From Microbacterium limosum (GTDB lineage Bacteria; Actinomycetota; Actinomycetes; Actinomycetales; Microbacteriaceae): a stretch of 64,000 nucleotides of DNA. Position numbers and translations under genes: made by a program. Positions 16,775-26,548 of the stretch are shown here, one piece after another (positions within the stretch are counted from its first letter, which is position 1; each line of letters opens with the position of its first letter). Location of the stretch: positions 558,001-622,000 of the forward strand of contig NZ_CP137080.1 of assembly GCF_036324365.1 (NCBI RefSeq), given 5' to 3'. The notes beneath the pieces are model-generated. The model was not told where the DNA came from. It did not search any database and saw only the letters and a program-made list of their open reading frames with translations.

Positions 16775-17533
16775 ATGACCGAGGAACGCTGGCAGGCGCT
16801 GACGAACTGGCCCCTCATCGTCGCGTCCCTGCTGTTCACCGTCGCCTACTCGTGGCAGGTCATCGCCGAGCTCAGCGGGCCCCCACGGATCGTGACCGGG
16901 GTCGTCATCGTCGCCACCTGGCTGCTCTTCGTGATCGACTACCTCGTGCGGCTGTGGATCGCGCCGCAGCGGGGTCGGTGGTTCCGGCGCAATCTCGGCA
17001 CGCTCGCGATGGTCGCGATCCCCGCTCTCAGGCCCCTGCGACTGCTGCGGGTCCTCACGGTGCTCCACGTGATGCGCCGCACCGCCGGCGCCGCGCTGCG
17101 CAGCCGGATCATGATCTACGGCGCGGCGGCGGCCCTCCTGCTCATCTACCTCGCGGCGCTGAGCGTGCTGGAGGCCGAGCGCGCCTCGCCCGAGGCGAAC
17201 ATCACGAGCTTCGGAGACGCGCTCTGGTGGGCGTTCGTGACCATCACCACGGTCGGCTACGGCGACTACACGCCCGTCACGGTCCCCGGACGACTCGTCG
17301 CGGTGGGACTCATGGTCGGCGGCGTCGCGGTGCTGGGAACCGTCACGGCCACCCTGTCGTCGTGGGTGCTCGAGAGGGCCGCCGCGGGCCACGACGACGA
17401 GCAGCCCGCGACGAAGGCGCAGCTGAAGGCGATCTCGACGCAGCTCGAGCAGGTCGCACGGGGATTCGGGGCACCCGCACCCCTCCCGGTGCGCTCCGAC
17501 GACAGGACGCCGCCCGCTGCTCCGATAGGGTGA
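16775..17533 (+). CDS. Voltage-gated-type potassium channel (2TM/6TM family)
   Basis: 252 residues with several hydrophobic segments, an S4-like arginine series (RPLRLLRVLTVLHVMRR, about residues 88-105), a pore loop ending in the K+ selectivity filter TVGYGD (159-164) and a final S6 helix. The C-terminal tail is a short helical cytoplasmic segment with no RCK domain visible. The ATG at 16775 begins 7 bases after TAGAGT, so translation is probably leaderless. Gating is inferred from the S4-like charge pattern. Confidence 0.9.
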   Translation: MTEERWQALTNWPLIVASLLFTVAYSWQVIAELSGPPRIVTGVVIVATWLLFVIDYLVRLWIAPQRGRWFRRNLGTLAMVAIPALRPLRLLRVLTVLHVMRRTAGAALRSRIMIYGAAAALLLIYLAALSVLEAERASPEANITSFGDALWWAFVTITTVGYGDYTPVTVPGRLVAVGLMVGGVAVLGTVTATLSSWVLERAAAGHDDEQPATKAQLKAISTQLEQVARGFGAPAPLPVRSDDRTPPAAPIG

Positions 17534-17573
17534 CTCGGGCGGTTCCACCCGGGAACCCCCGGGAAGGTGCCGC

Positions 17574-18377
17574 ATGGGTCCCGCGAACGACGTGACGACA
17601 CCCACGTGGGGGGTCTCGCGCGTGCTCGTGCACGTGGCGATCGGCCTGGCCGCCGGCATCCTCTCCGGCATGTTCGGCGTCGGCGGCGGAACGGTCATCG
17701 TCCCGCTTCTCGTCCTGCTGCTCGGGTACCCGCAGCGCCTGGCCACCGGCACGTCCCTCGCCGCGATCGTGCCGACCGCGACCGTGGGGGTCATCTCGTA
17801 CGGCGTCAGTGGCGATGTGGGGTGGGTGCAGGCACTCATCCTCGCCGCCGGAGCGGTCATCGGCGCCCAGGCCGGATCGTGGCTGCTGCCGCGCGTTCCC
17901 GTGCGCGCCCTGCAGTTCGGCTTCGCCGCATTCCTCGTCGCCGTCATCGTGAGCCTGTTCTTCATCATCCCGACCCGTGGCGAGCCGTTCGAGCTCACGT
18001 GGTGGGCGGTGCTCGGTCTCGTGGGCCTCGGGCTCGTGACCGGCGTCCTCTCCGGGCTGCTGGGCGTCGGCGGCGGCATCGTGGTCGTCCCCGCGCTCAT
18101 GCTCCTCTTCGGCACGAGCGACCTGATCGCGCGCGGCACGAGCCTGCTCATGATGATCCCCACCGCCGTCTCGGGCACGATCGGCAACATCCGACGCGGC
18201 AACGTGAGCCTTCTCGGCGCCGCCATCGTCGGCTTGTCGGCGTGCACGACGACGGCCCTCGGCGCGTGGATCGCCAAGTCGATCGACCCCTTCACGGGCA
18301 ACGTCGTCTTCGCGGTCTTCCTCGCCTTCATCGGCGGCCAGCTCGTGTGGCGGGCGGCGCGGGGCCGCTCGAAGTGA
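17574..18377 (+). CDS. TauE/SafE-family membrane exporter
   Basis: 267 residues, mostly hydrophobic, with the duplicated signature of the TauE/SafE (DUF81) family. GMFGVGGGTVIVPLLVLLLGY occurs in the first half and LLGVGGGIVVVPALMLLF in the second. Members export sulfite, sulfoacetate or other organosulfonates; the substrate here is unknown. GGGAAGG (17560-17566) is the ribosome binding site. It may be cotranscribed with the K+ channel 40 bases upstream. Confidence 0.88.
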   Translation: MGPANDVTTPTWGVSRVLVHVAIGLAAGILSGMFGVGGGTVIVPLLVLLLGYPQRLATGTSLAAIVPTATVGVISYGVSGDVGWVQALILAAGAVIGAQAGSWLLPRVPVRALQFGFAAFLVAVIVSLFFIIPTRGEPFELTWWAVLGLVGLGLVTGVLSGLLGVGGGIVVVPALMLLFGTSDLIARGTSLLMMIPTAVSGTIGNIRRGNVSLLGAAIVGLSACTTTALGAWIAKSIDPFTGNVVFAVFLAFIGGQLVWRAARGRSK

Positions 18378-18405
18378 GACCCGCGGCGCTCGGTAGACTG
18401 ACCGG

Positions 18406-18852
18406 GTGCCAGTGAACCCCGAGCTGGTCGGGCGTGTCTTCCCCCCGACCGATCCGTACCTCGTGGGCCGCGAGAAGGTGCGCGAGTTCGCGCGCGCCGT
18501 CTTCGCGACCGACCCGTCGCATACCGATCCCGAGGCCGCTCGTGCTCTCGGCTATGCCGACGTCGTGGCGCCTCCCACGTTCGCGATGGTCATCCAAGAC
18601 CTCACTCTGCAGCAGCTGCTCGCGGAGCCCGACTCGGGCATCGCCCTCGAGCGCACCATCCACGCCGAGCAGCGCTTCCGCTACACGCGGCCGATCGTGG
18701 CGGGCGACGAGCTGCGGGCGAGCCTGTCGGTCGTCGGCGTGCGCGCCGTGGGCGGCAACGCGATGGTCACGAGCGAGGCCGAGATCACCGATGCCGCCGG
18801 CGAGCACGTGGTGACCGCGACATCCGTCCTGCTGATCGGAGCCGAGTCATGA
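18406..18852 (+). CDS. FAS1-like dehydratase, N-terminal MaoC/HadA-type subunit
   Basis: 148-residue hot-dog-fold protein of the HadA/MaoC N-terminal type: the early GRVFPPTDPYLVGREKVREFARAV and the APPTFAMV and FRYTRPIVAGDEL segments are characteristic. HadA subunits bind substrate and pair with a catalytic HadB, here encoded directly downstream with an ATGA overlap. They hydrate or dehydrate 3-hydroxyacyl chains, probably for fatty-acid metabolism since mycolic acids are not expected in this group. The GTG is 7 bases after TAGACT (18394-18399), again leaderless. Confidence 0.85.
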   Translation: MPVNPELVGRVFPPTDPYLVGREKVREFARAVFATDPSHTDPEAARALGYADVVAPPTFAMVIQDLTLQQLLAEPDSGIALERTIHAEQRFRYTRPIVAGDELRASLSVVGVRAVGGNAMVTSEAEITDAAGEHVVTATSVLLIGAES

Positions 18853-19265
18853 CGCGGGGGAGCGTCGAGGTCGGCACCGTCGTCGCCGACCGCACCGTGC
18901 ATCTCACGCGCGAGTCGCTCGTGCGGTACGCGGGCGCCAGTGGCGATTTCAATCCCATCCACTACCGCGACGACATCGCCGCCCACGTGGGCCTGCCCGG
19001 TGTGCTCGCGCACGGCATGCTCACGATGGGGCTGGCCGGGGCGGCTGTCGTCCCGTGGCTCGGCGACGCCGCGCGCATCCTCGAGTACGGCGTGCGGTTC
19101 ACGCGGCCGGTCGTCGTCGACGCCGACAGCGGAGCCGACGTGAGCGTGCGCGCCGTCATCGCGCAGGTGGATGCCGAGGCGGGCACCGCGCGTGTCGACC
19201 TCACCGTCACGCACGCCGATCAGACGGTGCTCGGCAAGGCGCAGCTGCGCGTACGCCTGGACTGA
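18849..19265 (+). CDS. MaoC-family dehydratase, HadB-type catalytic subunit
   Basis: 138 residues with the hydratase 2 motif YAGASGDFNPIHYRDD, in which D and H are the catalytic pair, then GVLAHGMLTMGL. It starts inside the end of the HadA-like gene (ATGA) and is followed one base later by murB, so the three genes form one operon. The heterodimer would act on 3-hydroxyacyl-ACP or CoA; which carrier is used is not decidable from sequence. Confidence 0.9.
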   Translation: MTRGSVEVGTVVADRTVHLTRESLVRYAGASGDFNPIHYRDDIAAHVGLPGVLAHGMLTMGLAGAAVVPWLGDAARILEYGVRFTRPVVVDADSGADVSVRAVIAQVDAEAGTARVDLTVTHADQTVLGKAQLRVRLD

Positions 19266-19266
19266 C

Positions 19267-20403
19267 ATGCCCGCGATCGAACCCCTGCCGCTTGCGCGGC
19301 TGACCACCCTGCGAACGGGCGGGACGCCCGAGCGGATGTTCGAGGCCCGCAGCCGGGACGAGCTGATCGACGCCCTGCGTGAGACGTGGGACCGCGGCGA
19401 GCCCTGGCTGGTCGTGGGTGGCGGGTCGAACCTCTTCGTGGGCGACGACGAATACGACGGCACCGTCGTGCTGGTGCGCACGAGCGGCATCCAGCGCCTG
19501 CCCGCGCCCCGGCCGGGGCGTGCCCTCGTGCGCGTGGAGGCCGGGCACGACTGGGACGCGCTCGTCGCCTACACGGTCGCCGAGGGGCTCGCGGGTATCG
19601 AGGCGATGTCGGGCATCCCCGGAACGGTGGGGGCGGCCCCCGTGCAGAACATCGGCGCCTACGGCCAGGAGCTGGTGCAGACGCTCGTCGAGGTCGAGCT
19701 CATCGACGAGTCGACGGGAGAGGTGTCGGTCGTGCCCGCGGCCGAGCTGGGTCTCGGGTTCCGCACGTCGGTGCTGAAGGCGCATTACGGCTCGGTCGCC
19801 GCGCGCTCCGCCGTCATCCTCTCGGTGACTCTCGATCTCGCCGACGTCGGGCACGGCGAGTTCCCGGTGGCGGGCGAGCAGCTGCGCCGCGCGCTGGGGC
19901 TGGATGCCGCGGCGACCGTCTCGCTCGCCTGGGTGCGCGATCACGTGCTCGCGACGCGCGCCGCGAAGGGGATGGTGCTCGATGACGCCGACCCGGACAC
20001 CCACAGCGCGGGCTCGTTCTTCCAGAACGCCATCGTGTCCGAATCCTTCGCCCGCACCCTTCCGCCCGAGTGCCCCCGTTGGCCCGTCGCGCCCGACATC
20101 GACCCCGTCACGGTCATCCCGCTCTCCGCGTACCACGGCGTCGTCCCGGCTCCGGTCGGGTCCTCGCCCGACGTCAAGATCAGCGCGGCCTGGCTGATCG
20201 AGCACGCCGGGCTCCGCCGCGGCTTCAGGCTGCCTCGCTCGAGGGCGGCGCTCTCGAGCAAGCACGCACTGGCCCTGACCAATCGCGGTGGCGCGAGCGC
20301 CGCCGAGCTCGCGGAGCTGGCCCGGTTCATCCAGGGCCGGGTCGCCTCCGAGTTCGGGCTCATCCTGCAGCCCGAGCCCGTGCTGGTGGGCGTCGAGCTC
20401 TAG
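19267..20403 (+). CDS. murB: UDP-N-acetylenolpyruvoylglucosamine reductase
   Basis: FAD-dependent reductase making UDP-N-acetylmuramic acid in peptidoglycan synthesis. 378 residues. FAD-binding GGGSNLFVGDDEYDG, the GIPGTVGAAPVQNIGAYGQE segment, the catalytic-serine region AGSFFQNAIV and the C-terminal KISAAWLIEHAGLRRGF are all present; this is the longer type I form. The ATG one base after the HadB stop is chosen. Linkage to HadA/B-like dehydratase genes suggests envelope coordination. Confidence 0.96.
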   Translation: MPAIEPLPLARLTTLRTGGTPERMFEARSRDELIDALRETWDRGEPWLVVGGGSNLFVGDDEYDGTVVLVRTSGIQRLPAPRPGRALVRVEAGHDWDALVAYTVAEGLAGIEAMSGIPGTVGAAPVQNIGAYGQELVQTLVEVELIDESTGEVSVVPAAELGLGFRTSVLKAHYGSVAARSAVILSVTLDLADVGHGEFPVAGEQLRRALGLDAAATVSLAWVRDHVLATRAAKGMVLDDADPDTHSAGSFFQNAIVSESFARTLPPECPRWPVAPDIDPVTVIPLSAYHGVVPAPVGSSPDVKISAAWLIEHAGLRRGFRLPRSRAALSSKHALALTNRGGASAAELAELARFIQGRVASEFGLILQPEPVLVGVEL

Positions 20404-20455
20404 CCCCGCCCCCGCCGTAGCGCCCCGCGCACGGGGTGCGCCGGGCCCGGCGCGC

Positions 20456-21655
20456 TCAGGCGAACAGTCGCTGCAGGCGCTGGATGCCTTCGACAAGCGC
20501 TTCGTCGCCGAGCGCGTAGGACAGGCGCAGGTACCCGCTCGGCCCGAACGCCTCGCCGGGCACGACGGCGACCTCGGCCTGCTCCAGGATGAGGTCGGCG
20601 AGCTCGAGCGATGTCGTCGGCGTCGTGCCCGCCCACTCGCGACCGAGCAGGCCCGAGACGTCGGGGTAGACGTAGAAGGCGCCGAGGGGTGTGGGCACCG
20701 TGATCCCCTCGATCTTGGACAGCTCGGCGACGATGAGCGAGCGGCGCCGGTCGAAGGCGGTGCGGAACGCCTCCGGCTCGTCCTGCGGGCCGGTCAGTGC
20801 GGCGAGCGCCGCGCGCTGGGCGATGTTGTTGACGTTGCTCGAGAGGTGGGACTGCAGGTTCCCGGCCAGCTTCACCGCGTCCTTGGGTCCCGTCATCCAG
20901 CCCACGCGCCAGCCGGTCATCGCGTAGGTCTTCGCGACGCCGTTGACGAGCAGGGTCTGGCCGGCGACCTCGGGAACCGCCTCCACGATCGACACGGCAC
21001 GGGCGCCCTCGTAGACGAGGTTCTGGTAGATCTCGTCCGTGACCACCCAGATGCCGTGCGCCAGCGCCCATTCGCCGATCGCCTTCGTCTCCTCGGGCGT
21101 GTAGACCGCGCCGGTGGGGTTCGAGGGCGAGACGAAGACGAGCACGGTCGTGCGGTCGGTGCGGGCCGCCTCGAGCTGGTCGACCGTGACCTTGTACTCC
21201 TGGTCGGCGCCCGCGAAGACCTCCACCGGCACGCCGTCGGCGAGGGCGATCGCCTCGGGATAGGTCGTCCAGTAGGGGGCGGGCAGCAGGACCTCGTCGC
21301 CGGGGTTCACGACGGTCTGGAACGCCTGGTAGACGGCCTGCTTGCCGCCGTTGGTCACGACGATCTGCGAGGGGTCGACCTCGAGACCGGAGTCGCGGAG
21401 GGTCTTGGCGGCTATCGCCTCGCGCAGCACGGGGAGCCCCGCGGCGGGGGTGTAGCGGTAGTTGGCCGGGTCGTGCAGGGCCTCGGCCGCGGCATCCACG
21501 ATGAACTGCGGCGTCGCGAAGTCGGGCTCGCCCGCCGCGTAGGAGATGACAGGGCGCCCCGCCGCCTGCAGGGCCTTGGCCTTGGCGTCGACCTTGAGGG
21601 TCGCCGATTCGGCGATCGCGGACAGCTTGCGGGAGAGAGGAGCGCGTTCGGTCAC
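20456..21655 (-). CDS. aspC: Pyridoxal-phosphate aminotransferase, probable aspartate aminotransferase
   Basis: 399-residue class I aminotransferase. It has the substrate-binding YAAGEPDF, the [11 protein letters not shown] loop, [10 protein letters not shown] (Asn contacting PLP), [11 protein letters not shown] and the lysine motif [14 protein letters not shown] that forms the Schiff base. The subgroup Ib pattern fits aspartate/prephenate-type enzymes. GTG at 21655 is favoured because it lies 7 bases after a minus-strand TACGCT (21668-21663). The gene stands alone, convergent with murB across a 52-base GC-rich gap. Confidence 0.92.
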   Translation of the reverse strand: MTERAPLSRKLSAIAESATLKVDAKAKALQAAGRPVISYAAGEPDFATPQFIVDAAAEALHDPANYRYTPAAGLPVLREAIAAKTLRDSGLEVDPSQIVVTNGGKQAVYQAFQTVVNPGDEVLLPAPYWTTYPEAIALADGVPVEVFAGADQEYKVTVDQLEAARTDRTTVLVFVSPSNPTGAVYTPEETKAIGEWALAHGIWVVTDEIYQNLVYEGARAVSIVEAVPEVAGQTLLVNGVAKTYAMTGWRVGWMTGPKDAVKLAGNLQSHLSSNVNNIAQRAALAALTGPQDEPEAFRTAFDRRRSLIVAELSKIEGITVPTPLGAFYVYPDVSGLLGREWAGTTPTTSLELADLILEQAEVAVVPGEAFGPSGYLRLSYALGDEALVEGIQRLQRLFA

Positions 21656-21747
21656 GCAATGAAGCGTAGTCGGCCGCGTATGCCGCGGCGGTGGTACACC
21701 GCGGGGCACGCGGCCCGGGAGTGCGGGCTGCGGTCCGGCACGCCGCG

Positions 21748-21814
21748 CGAGACACCGCTTCTGCGGCGAAACCCCGCGCGTCGCGTGGTGGCTCGCCGCA
21801 GAAGCGGTGTCTCG
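21748..21814. repeat. Perfect 22-bp inverted repeat downstream of the malate synthase gene
   Basis: The 22 bases at 21748-21769 are exactly complementary to 21793-21814, with a 23-base loop. The core is ACCGCTTCTGCGGCG. It begins 9 bases beyond the malate synthase stop codon and about 90 bases upstream of the aspartate aminotransferase start. It could end malate synthase transcription, but stems this long and perfect are more typical of repetitive extragenic palindromes. Confidence 0.75.
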
Positions 21815-21822
21815 GTGCGCGG

Positions 21823-23475
21823 TCAGAGCTCGACGAGGTGCCGCGCGTAGGCCGTCAGCGTCAGGAAGGCGGGGAACTCCTCGCGGAGGGCCACCTCCCG
21901 GAAGATGTCGGCGGCGTCATCGAACCGATCGCCGTCGGCGCGCGGCGCGGCATCCAGCACGTCGTCGATGAGCCCCTCGACGTACTCGCGGGTGATGCGC
22001 GTGCCGTCGGCGAGCTCGCGGTCCTGGTGGATCCACTGCCAGATCTGCGAGCGGGAGATCTCGGCCGTCGCCGCATCCTCCATGAGGTCGTCGATCGCGA
22101 CGGCGCCCTGACCCCGCAGCCACGCCTCGATGTAGCGGATCGCCACCGACACGTTGCCCCGCACGCCGGCCTCGGTGATGGGCAGGCCGATGTGCACGTC
22201 CAGGAGATTGGATGCCGTCACGGCGACGTCCTCGCGCCGGCGGTCGAGCTGGTTCGGGCGGTCGCCCAGCACCGCGTCGAACTCCGCCATCGCGGTGGGG
22301 ATGAGGTCGGGGTGCGCGACCCAGGTGCCGTCGAACCCGTCGCCCGCCTCGCGCTTCTTGTCCGCGGCGACCTTCTCGAACGCCCGCGCCGTCACCTCCG
22401 GGTCGCGACGGTTCGGGATGAACGCGCTCATGCCGCCGATCGCGTGCGCGCCGCGGGCGTGGCATGTCTTGACCAGCAGCTCGGTGTACGCCCTCATGAA
22501 GGGCACGGTCATCGTCACCTCGCTGCGGTCCGGCATCACGAACCGGGCGCCGCGACCCCGGTAGTTCTTGATGATCGAGAAGATGTAGTCCCAGCGGCCG
22601 GCGTTCAGCCCCGCGCAGTGGTCGCGCAGCTCGAACAGGATCTCCTCCATCTCGAACGCGGCGGGCAGCGTCTCGATCAGCACCGTGGCCCGCACCGTGC
22701 CGTGGGGCAGGCCGACGTAGTCCTCGCTGAAGGTGAACACGTCGTCCCACAGCCCCGCCTCCTCGGACGATTCCAGCTTCGCCAGGTAGAAGTACGGTCC
22801 GCGCCCGGCATCCACGAGCGCGCGGGCGTTGTGGAAGAAGTACAGCCCGAAGTCCACGAGCGAACCGGATGCCGTCATCCGGCGACCGGCGCGGTCGGTG
22901 TACTCCATGTGGGCCTCGCTCAGGTGCCACCCGCGGGGGCGCATCACGATGGTCGGTGTGCGCTCGGCCGTGACCTCGTAGCGCTTGCCCTCGGGGCTCG
23001 TGAAGGAGAGCTGCCCGCGGATCGCGTCGCGCAGGGCGAGCTGGCCCCCGACGACGTTCCGCCAGGTGGGGCTCGTGGCATCCTCCTGATCGGCCAGCCA
23101 CACCTTCGCACCCGAGTTCAGGGCGTTGATCGTCATCTTCGGGTCGGTCGGCCCGGTGATCTCGACCCGGCGGTCCTCGAGCCCGGGGCCGGCGCCGGCG
23201 ACCCGCCACTGCGTGTCCTCGCGGATGTGGGCGGTGTCGTCGCGGAAGCCCGGGTCGCGGCCGTTGCCGATCTCGAACCGGCGCCGCATGCGGGCCGCGA
23301 GCCGGTCGTGGCGCCGACCGCCGAAGCGGGCGTGCAGCGCCGCGACGAAGGCGACGGCATCCGGGGTGAGGATCTCGTCGAAGCGCTCGTGCATGGTCCC
23401 GAGGATCTCGAACCCGGCGGGTGCCCCAGTGGTCGGGGTCGTCGGTGCGGTCGGGGGAGGGGCGATGAGGGTCAT
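21823..23475 (-). CDS. aceB: Malate synthase A
   Basis: Condenses glyoxylate and acetyl-CoA to malate in the glyoxylate shunt. 550 residues, in the range of form A rather than the 720-residue form G. Hallmarks: [34 protein letters not shown], the active-site [16 protein letters not shown] and [20 protein letters not shown]. The ATG at 23475 gives the expected N-terminus; in-frame sequence upstream lies in the 15-bp inverted repeat and the end of aceA. Same strand and 110 bases downstream of aceA. Confidence 0.96.
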   Translation of the reverse strand: MTLIAPPPTAPTTPTTGAPAGFEILGTMHERFDEILTPDAVAFVAALHARFGGRRHDRLAARMRRRFEIGNGRDPGFRDDTAHIREDTQWRVAGAGPGLEDRRVEITGPTDPKMTINALNSGAKVWLADQEDATSPTWRNVVGGQLALRDAIRGQLSFTSPEGKRYEVTAERTPTIVMRPRGWHLSEAHMEYTDRAGRRMTASGSLVDFGLYFFHNARALVDAGRGPYFYLAKLESSEEAGLWDDVFTFSEDYVGLPHGTVRATVLIETLPAAFEMEEILFELRDHCAGLNAGRWDYIFSIIKNYRGRGARFVMPDRSEVTMTVPFMRAYTELLVKTCHARGAHAIGGMSAFIPNRRDPEVTARAFEKVAADKKREAGDGFDGTWVAHPDLIPTAMAEFDAVLGDRPNQLDRRREDVAVTASNLLDVHIGLPITEAGVRGNVSVAIRYIEAWLRGQGAVAIDDLMEDAATAEISRSQIWQWIHQDRELADGTRITREYVEGLIDDVLDAAPRADGDRFDDAADIFREVALREEFPAFLTLTAYARHLVEL

Positions 23476-23495
23476 GGTCGTTTCCTGTCGAGTGG

Positions 23496-23574
23496 GAGGA
23501 CGTCTGCACGGGCCGTGGTGCGGATGGCGACCCGCGGGAGCGGCGAGGCGCCGCGGCGTCGTGCAGACGTCCTC
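23496..23574. repeat. Perfect 15-bp inverted repeat between aceA and malate synthase
   Basis: GAGGACGTCTGCACG (23496-23510) is the exact complement of CGTGCAGACGTCCTC (23560-23574), enclosing a 49-base GC-rich segment. It lies 21 bases upstream of the malate synthase ATG and 12 bases past the aceA stop. It could act as an attenuator or mRNA-processing hairpin that sets different levels of the two enzymes. Confidence 0.65.
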
Positions 23575-23585
23575 GATGAGTCGGA

Positions 23586-24902
23586 TCAGTGGAACTGCTG
23601 GGCCTCGGTGGATCCCACGAGGGCGAGGGTCGCGCTGTCGGGGTTGAGCGCGGTGGAGACGACGTCGAAGTAGCCGGTCCCGGCTTCCCGCTGATGCTTG
23701 GTCGCGGTGTATCCGCGCGCCTCGGCGGCGAACTCGGCCTCCTGCAGCTCGACGTAGGCGCTCATGGCGCGCTCGGCGTAGCCCTGGGCCAGGTCGAACA
23801 TGGAGTAGTTCAACGCGTGGAAGCCGGCGAGGGTGATGAACTGGAACTTGTAGCCGAGGTCGGCCAGCTCCTGCTGGAACGTCGCGATCTGCGCGTCGTC
23901 GAGGTGCCGCTTCCAGTTGAAGCTCGGCGAGCAGTTGTAGGCCAGCAGCTTCCCGGGGTACTCCGCGTGGATCGCCGCGGCGAAGGCGCGGGCGAGTTCG
24001 ATGTCGGGCTCTCCCGTCTCGACCCAGATCAGGTCGGCATAGGGCGCGAACGCCAGACCGCGGCTGATCACGGCATCCAGCCCGGGGCGCACGCGGTAGA
24101 AGCCCTCGCTCGTGCGCTCGCCGGTGGTGAACTCCCGGTCGCGCGGGTCGACGTCGCTCGTGAGGAGGTCGGCCGCGAGCGCATCGGTGCGGGCGATGAT
24201 GACGGTGGGCACTCCCGCGACGTCGGCGGCCAGGCGCGCGGCGTTGAGGGTGCGGATGTGCTGCTGCGTCGGCACGAGCACCTTGCCGCCCAGGTGACCG
24301 CACTTCTTCTCGCTCGCGAGCTGGTCCTCCCAGTGGATGCCGGCGGCTCCGGAAACGATGAGCGACTGCGCCAGCTCGAAGGCGTTGAGCGGTCCGCCGA
24401 AGCCGGCCTCGGCATCCGCGACGATGGGCGCCATCCAGTCCTGCGTGACCGAACCCTCGGCGTGCTCGAGCTGGTCCTGCCGCAGCAGGGCGTTGTTGAT
24501 GCGGCGCACGACCGCGGGCACCGAGTTGGCGGGGTACAGCGACTGGTCGGGGTAGGTCTGGCCGGCCAGGTTGCCGTCGGCGGCGACCTGCCATCCGCTC
24601 AGGTAGATGGCCTTCAGCCCGGCCCTGACCTGCTGCACGGCCTGCCCGCCCGTGTATGCCCCGAGTGCGCGGATGTAGTCCTCCGTGTGGAGCAGGTTCC
24701 AGAGGTTCTCGGCTCCCCGGCGGGCCAGGGTCGCATCCTCGCGGACGGTGCCGCGGATGCGGATGACGTCGTCGGCCGAGTAGGTGCGCGAGACCCCGTC
24801 CCACCGCGGGTCGGTGTCCCACTCCTGCTGCAGCTCGGCGGCGGTCTGGGTCTGGTCTCCGGCGCGCAGCGGCGGGTTTCCGGGGGTGGCCTGGATCGAC
24901 AT
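23586..24902 (-). CDS. aceA: Isocitrate lyase
   Basis: Cleaves isocitrate to succinate and glyoxylate. 438 residues. The catalytic KKCGH motif is intact ([13 protein letters not shown]), with [26 protein letters not shown] before it and [13 protein letters not shown] after it. The ATG at 24902 follows a strong AAGGAGAG ribosome site on the minus strand. It is divergent from the ramB-like regulator and followed by malate synthase, giving a complete glyoxylate shunt. Confidence 0.97.
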   Translation of the reverse strand: MSIQATPGNPPLRAGDQTQTAAELQQEWDTDPRWDGVSRTYSADDVIRIRGTVREDATLARRGAENLWNLLHTEDYIRALGAYTGGQAVQQVRAGLKAIYLSGWQVAADGNLAGQTYPDQSLYPANSVPAVVRRINNALLRQDQLEHAEGSVTQDWMAPIVADAEAGFGGPLNAFELAQSLIVSGAAGIHWEDQLASEKKCGHLGGKVLVPTQQHIRTLNAARLAADVAGVPTVIIARTDALAADLLTSDVDPRDREFTTGERTSEGFYRVRPGLDAVISRGLAFAPYADLIWVETGEPDIELARAFAAAIHAEYPGKLLAYNCSPSFNWKRHLDDAQIATFQQELADLGYKFQFITLAGFHALNYSMFDLAQGYAERAMSAYVELQEAEFAAEARGYTATKHQREAGTGYFDVVSTALNPDSATLALVGSTEAQQFH

Positions 24903-25005
24903 TCGAGCTCTCCTTCGTTGGATGCGGGGGCGGTGAGGCTCCGCGCAGGTGGTCGTGAAGCCACTATCTGTGAAGTCGCGGGGCGAGAATGAAGATTCGA
25001 GGGGA

Positions 25006-25020
25006 GAAGTTTGCGCATTC
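25006..25020. promoter_or_regulatory. Candidate RamB box between aceA and ramB
   Basis: AGAAGTTTGCGCATT (25006-25020 region) resembles the AAAGTTTGCAAA box known for RamB of Corynebacterium glutamicum. It sits in the 145-base divergent region between aceA and the RamB-like gene, where control of both is expected. Similarity is partial and binding is inferred. Confidence 0.45.
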
Positions 25021-25047
25021 TTCTTCGTCCGTGACAGAATCCCCGCC

Positions 25048-26511
25048 ATGGCGATCGCAGAAGTCACCGAAGACGAGGATGCCGAGGCCGACGCGCTCAC
25101 GATCGGTCGCCGCATCCGGCAGCTGCGCACGGCGCGCGGGATGACCCTGGAGTCGCTCGCCGGCGCCGTCGAGCGGGCCCCGAGCCAGCTGTCCATGATC
25201 GAGACCGGCAAGCGTGAGCCGAAGCTCACGCTGTTGCGGGCGATCGCGAAGGCGCTCGGGGTCAGCATCGACGCGCTGCTGGAGGCGGAGCCCCTCGATG
25301 AGCGCGCGTCGCTCGAGATCGCCCTCGAGCGCGCGATGAAGGGGCAGACGTTCCAGGCCCTCGGCATCCCGTCGTTCCGGATCGGCAAGGCGGTCCCCGA
25401 CGACGTGCTGCGGGCGATGCTCGCCCTGCAGGGGGAGATCGATCGCCTCCGCGACGAGCGGGCCGCGACACCGGAGGAGGCCCGGCGCGCGAACGTCGAT
25501 CTGCGGCACCTGATGCGCAGGCAGGACAACTACTTCGCCGAGCTCGAGGAGCAGGCGGGGCGGATCCTCGAGGCGGTGGGCCACCCCGGCGGCCCGCTGA
25601 CGCAGCGCACGGCGTCCGACATCGCCGCGCACCTGGGATTCACGCTGCACTACGTCCCGGATCTCCCGCAGACGACCAGAAGCGTCGCCGACCTCCGCCA
25701 CGGGCGCCTGTACCTGTCGAGCAGGATCGCGGCGAAGGCCGACCCGCGCACGGCGGTGCTCCAGGCGCTCTCGAGCAGGATCCTCGGCCACTCCGAGCCG
25801 CGCAGCTACGCCGAGTTCCTGCGTCAGCGGGTGGAGACGAACTACCTCACGGGCGCCCTGCTGATCCCCGAGGCGCACGCCGTGCCGTTCCTGGCCGAGG
25901 CCAAGGCCGCCAAGGCCATCTCGATCGAGGACCTCCGCGACGCCTACTCCGTGTCGTACGAGACGGCCGCCCACCGGTTCACGAATCTCGCGAGCGTGCA
26001 CCTGGGCATCCCCGTGCACTTCCTGAAGGTGCACGAGTCGGGCACGATCACGAAGGCCTACGAGAACGACGACGTGAACTTCCCGACCGACCGGCTGGGA
26101 TCGATCGAGGGGCAGATGTGCTGCCGCCGGTGGACGAGCCGCGTCGTGTTCGACGTCGACGACCGGTTCAACCCGTACTACCAGTACACCGACACCGGCA
26201 ACGGCACCTACTGGTGCACGGCCCGCGTCGAGCACTCCAGCGAGGGTGCGCACTCCGTGAGCGTCGGCGTACGCTTCGATGACACCAAGTGGTTCCTCGG
26301 GCGCGACACGAACAACCGCGGTGTCTCGAAGCACTCGGTCGAGGTGTGCTGCCGTCGGGCCCCCGCCGAGCTCGAGGCGGAGTGGCGCGATCAGGCCTGG
26401 CCCAACGTCCGCACGCCCCGCACCCTGCTGGCAACGCTGCCCACCGGCGCGTTCCCCGGCGTGGACACCACCGAGGTGTACGAGTTCCTGCAGTCGCACG
26501 CGCCGGCCTGA
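25048..26511 (+). CDS. ramB: RamB-type short-chain fatty acid/acetate metabolism regulator (XRE + ImmA/IrrE-like)
   Basis: 487 residues. N-terminal XRE helix-turn-helix ([34 protein letters not shown], about residues 18-72), a middle IrrE/ImmA-like domain and a Cys-containing C-terminal domain ([16 protein letters not shown]) seen in RamB and MldR/PrpR proteins. In the IrrE-like part I do not see a clean HExxH protease motif, so it is likely a sensor fold. In corynebacteria RamB represses acetate genes including aceA and aceB, matching the divergent neighbours. A CAGAAT box 8 bases before the ATG suggests a leaderless start. Confidence 0.88.
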   Translation: MAIAEVTEDEDAEADALTIGRRIRQLRTARGMTLESLAGAVERAPSQLSMIETGKREPKLTLLRAIAKALGVSIDALLEAEPLDERASLEIALERAMKGQTFQALGIPSFRIGKAVPDDVLRAMLALQGEIDRLRDERAATPEEARRANVDLRHLMRRQDNYFAELEEQAGRILEAVGHPGGPLTQRTASDIAAHLGFTLHYVPDLPQTTRSVADLRHGRLYLSSRIAAKADPRTAVLQALSSRILGHSEPRSYAEFLRQRVETNYLTGALLIPEAHAVPFLAEAKAAKAISIEDLRDAYSVSYETAAHRFTNLASVHLGIPVHFLKVHESGTITKAYENDDVNFPTDRLGSIEGQMCCRRWTSRVVFDVDDRFNPYYQYTDTGNGTYWCTARVEHSSEGAHSVSVGVRFDDTKWFLGRDTNNRGVSKHSVEVCCRRAPAELEAEWRDQAWPNVRTPRTLLATLPTGAFPGVDTTEVYEFLQSHAPA

Positions 26512-26548
26512 GGGCCGCTCCGGGCGGGAGGCGGTGGGGCGGTCGCCG

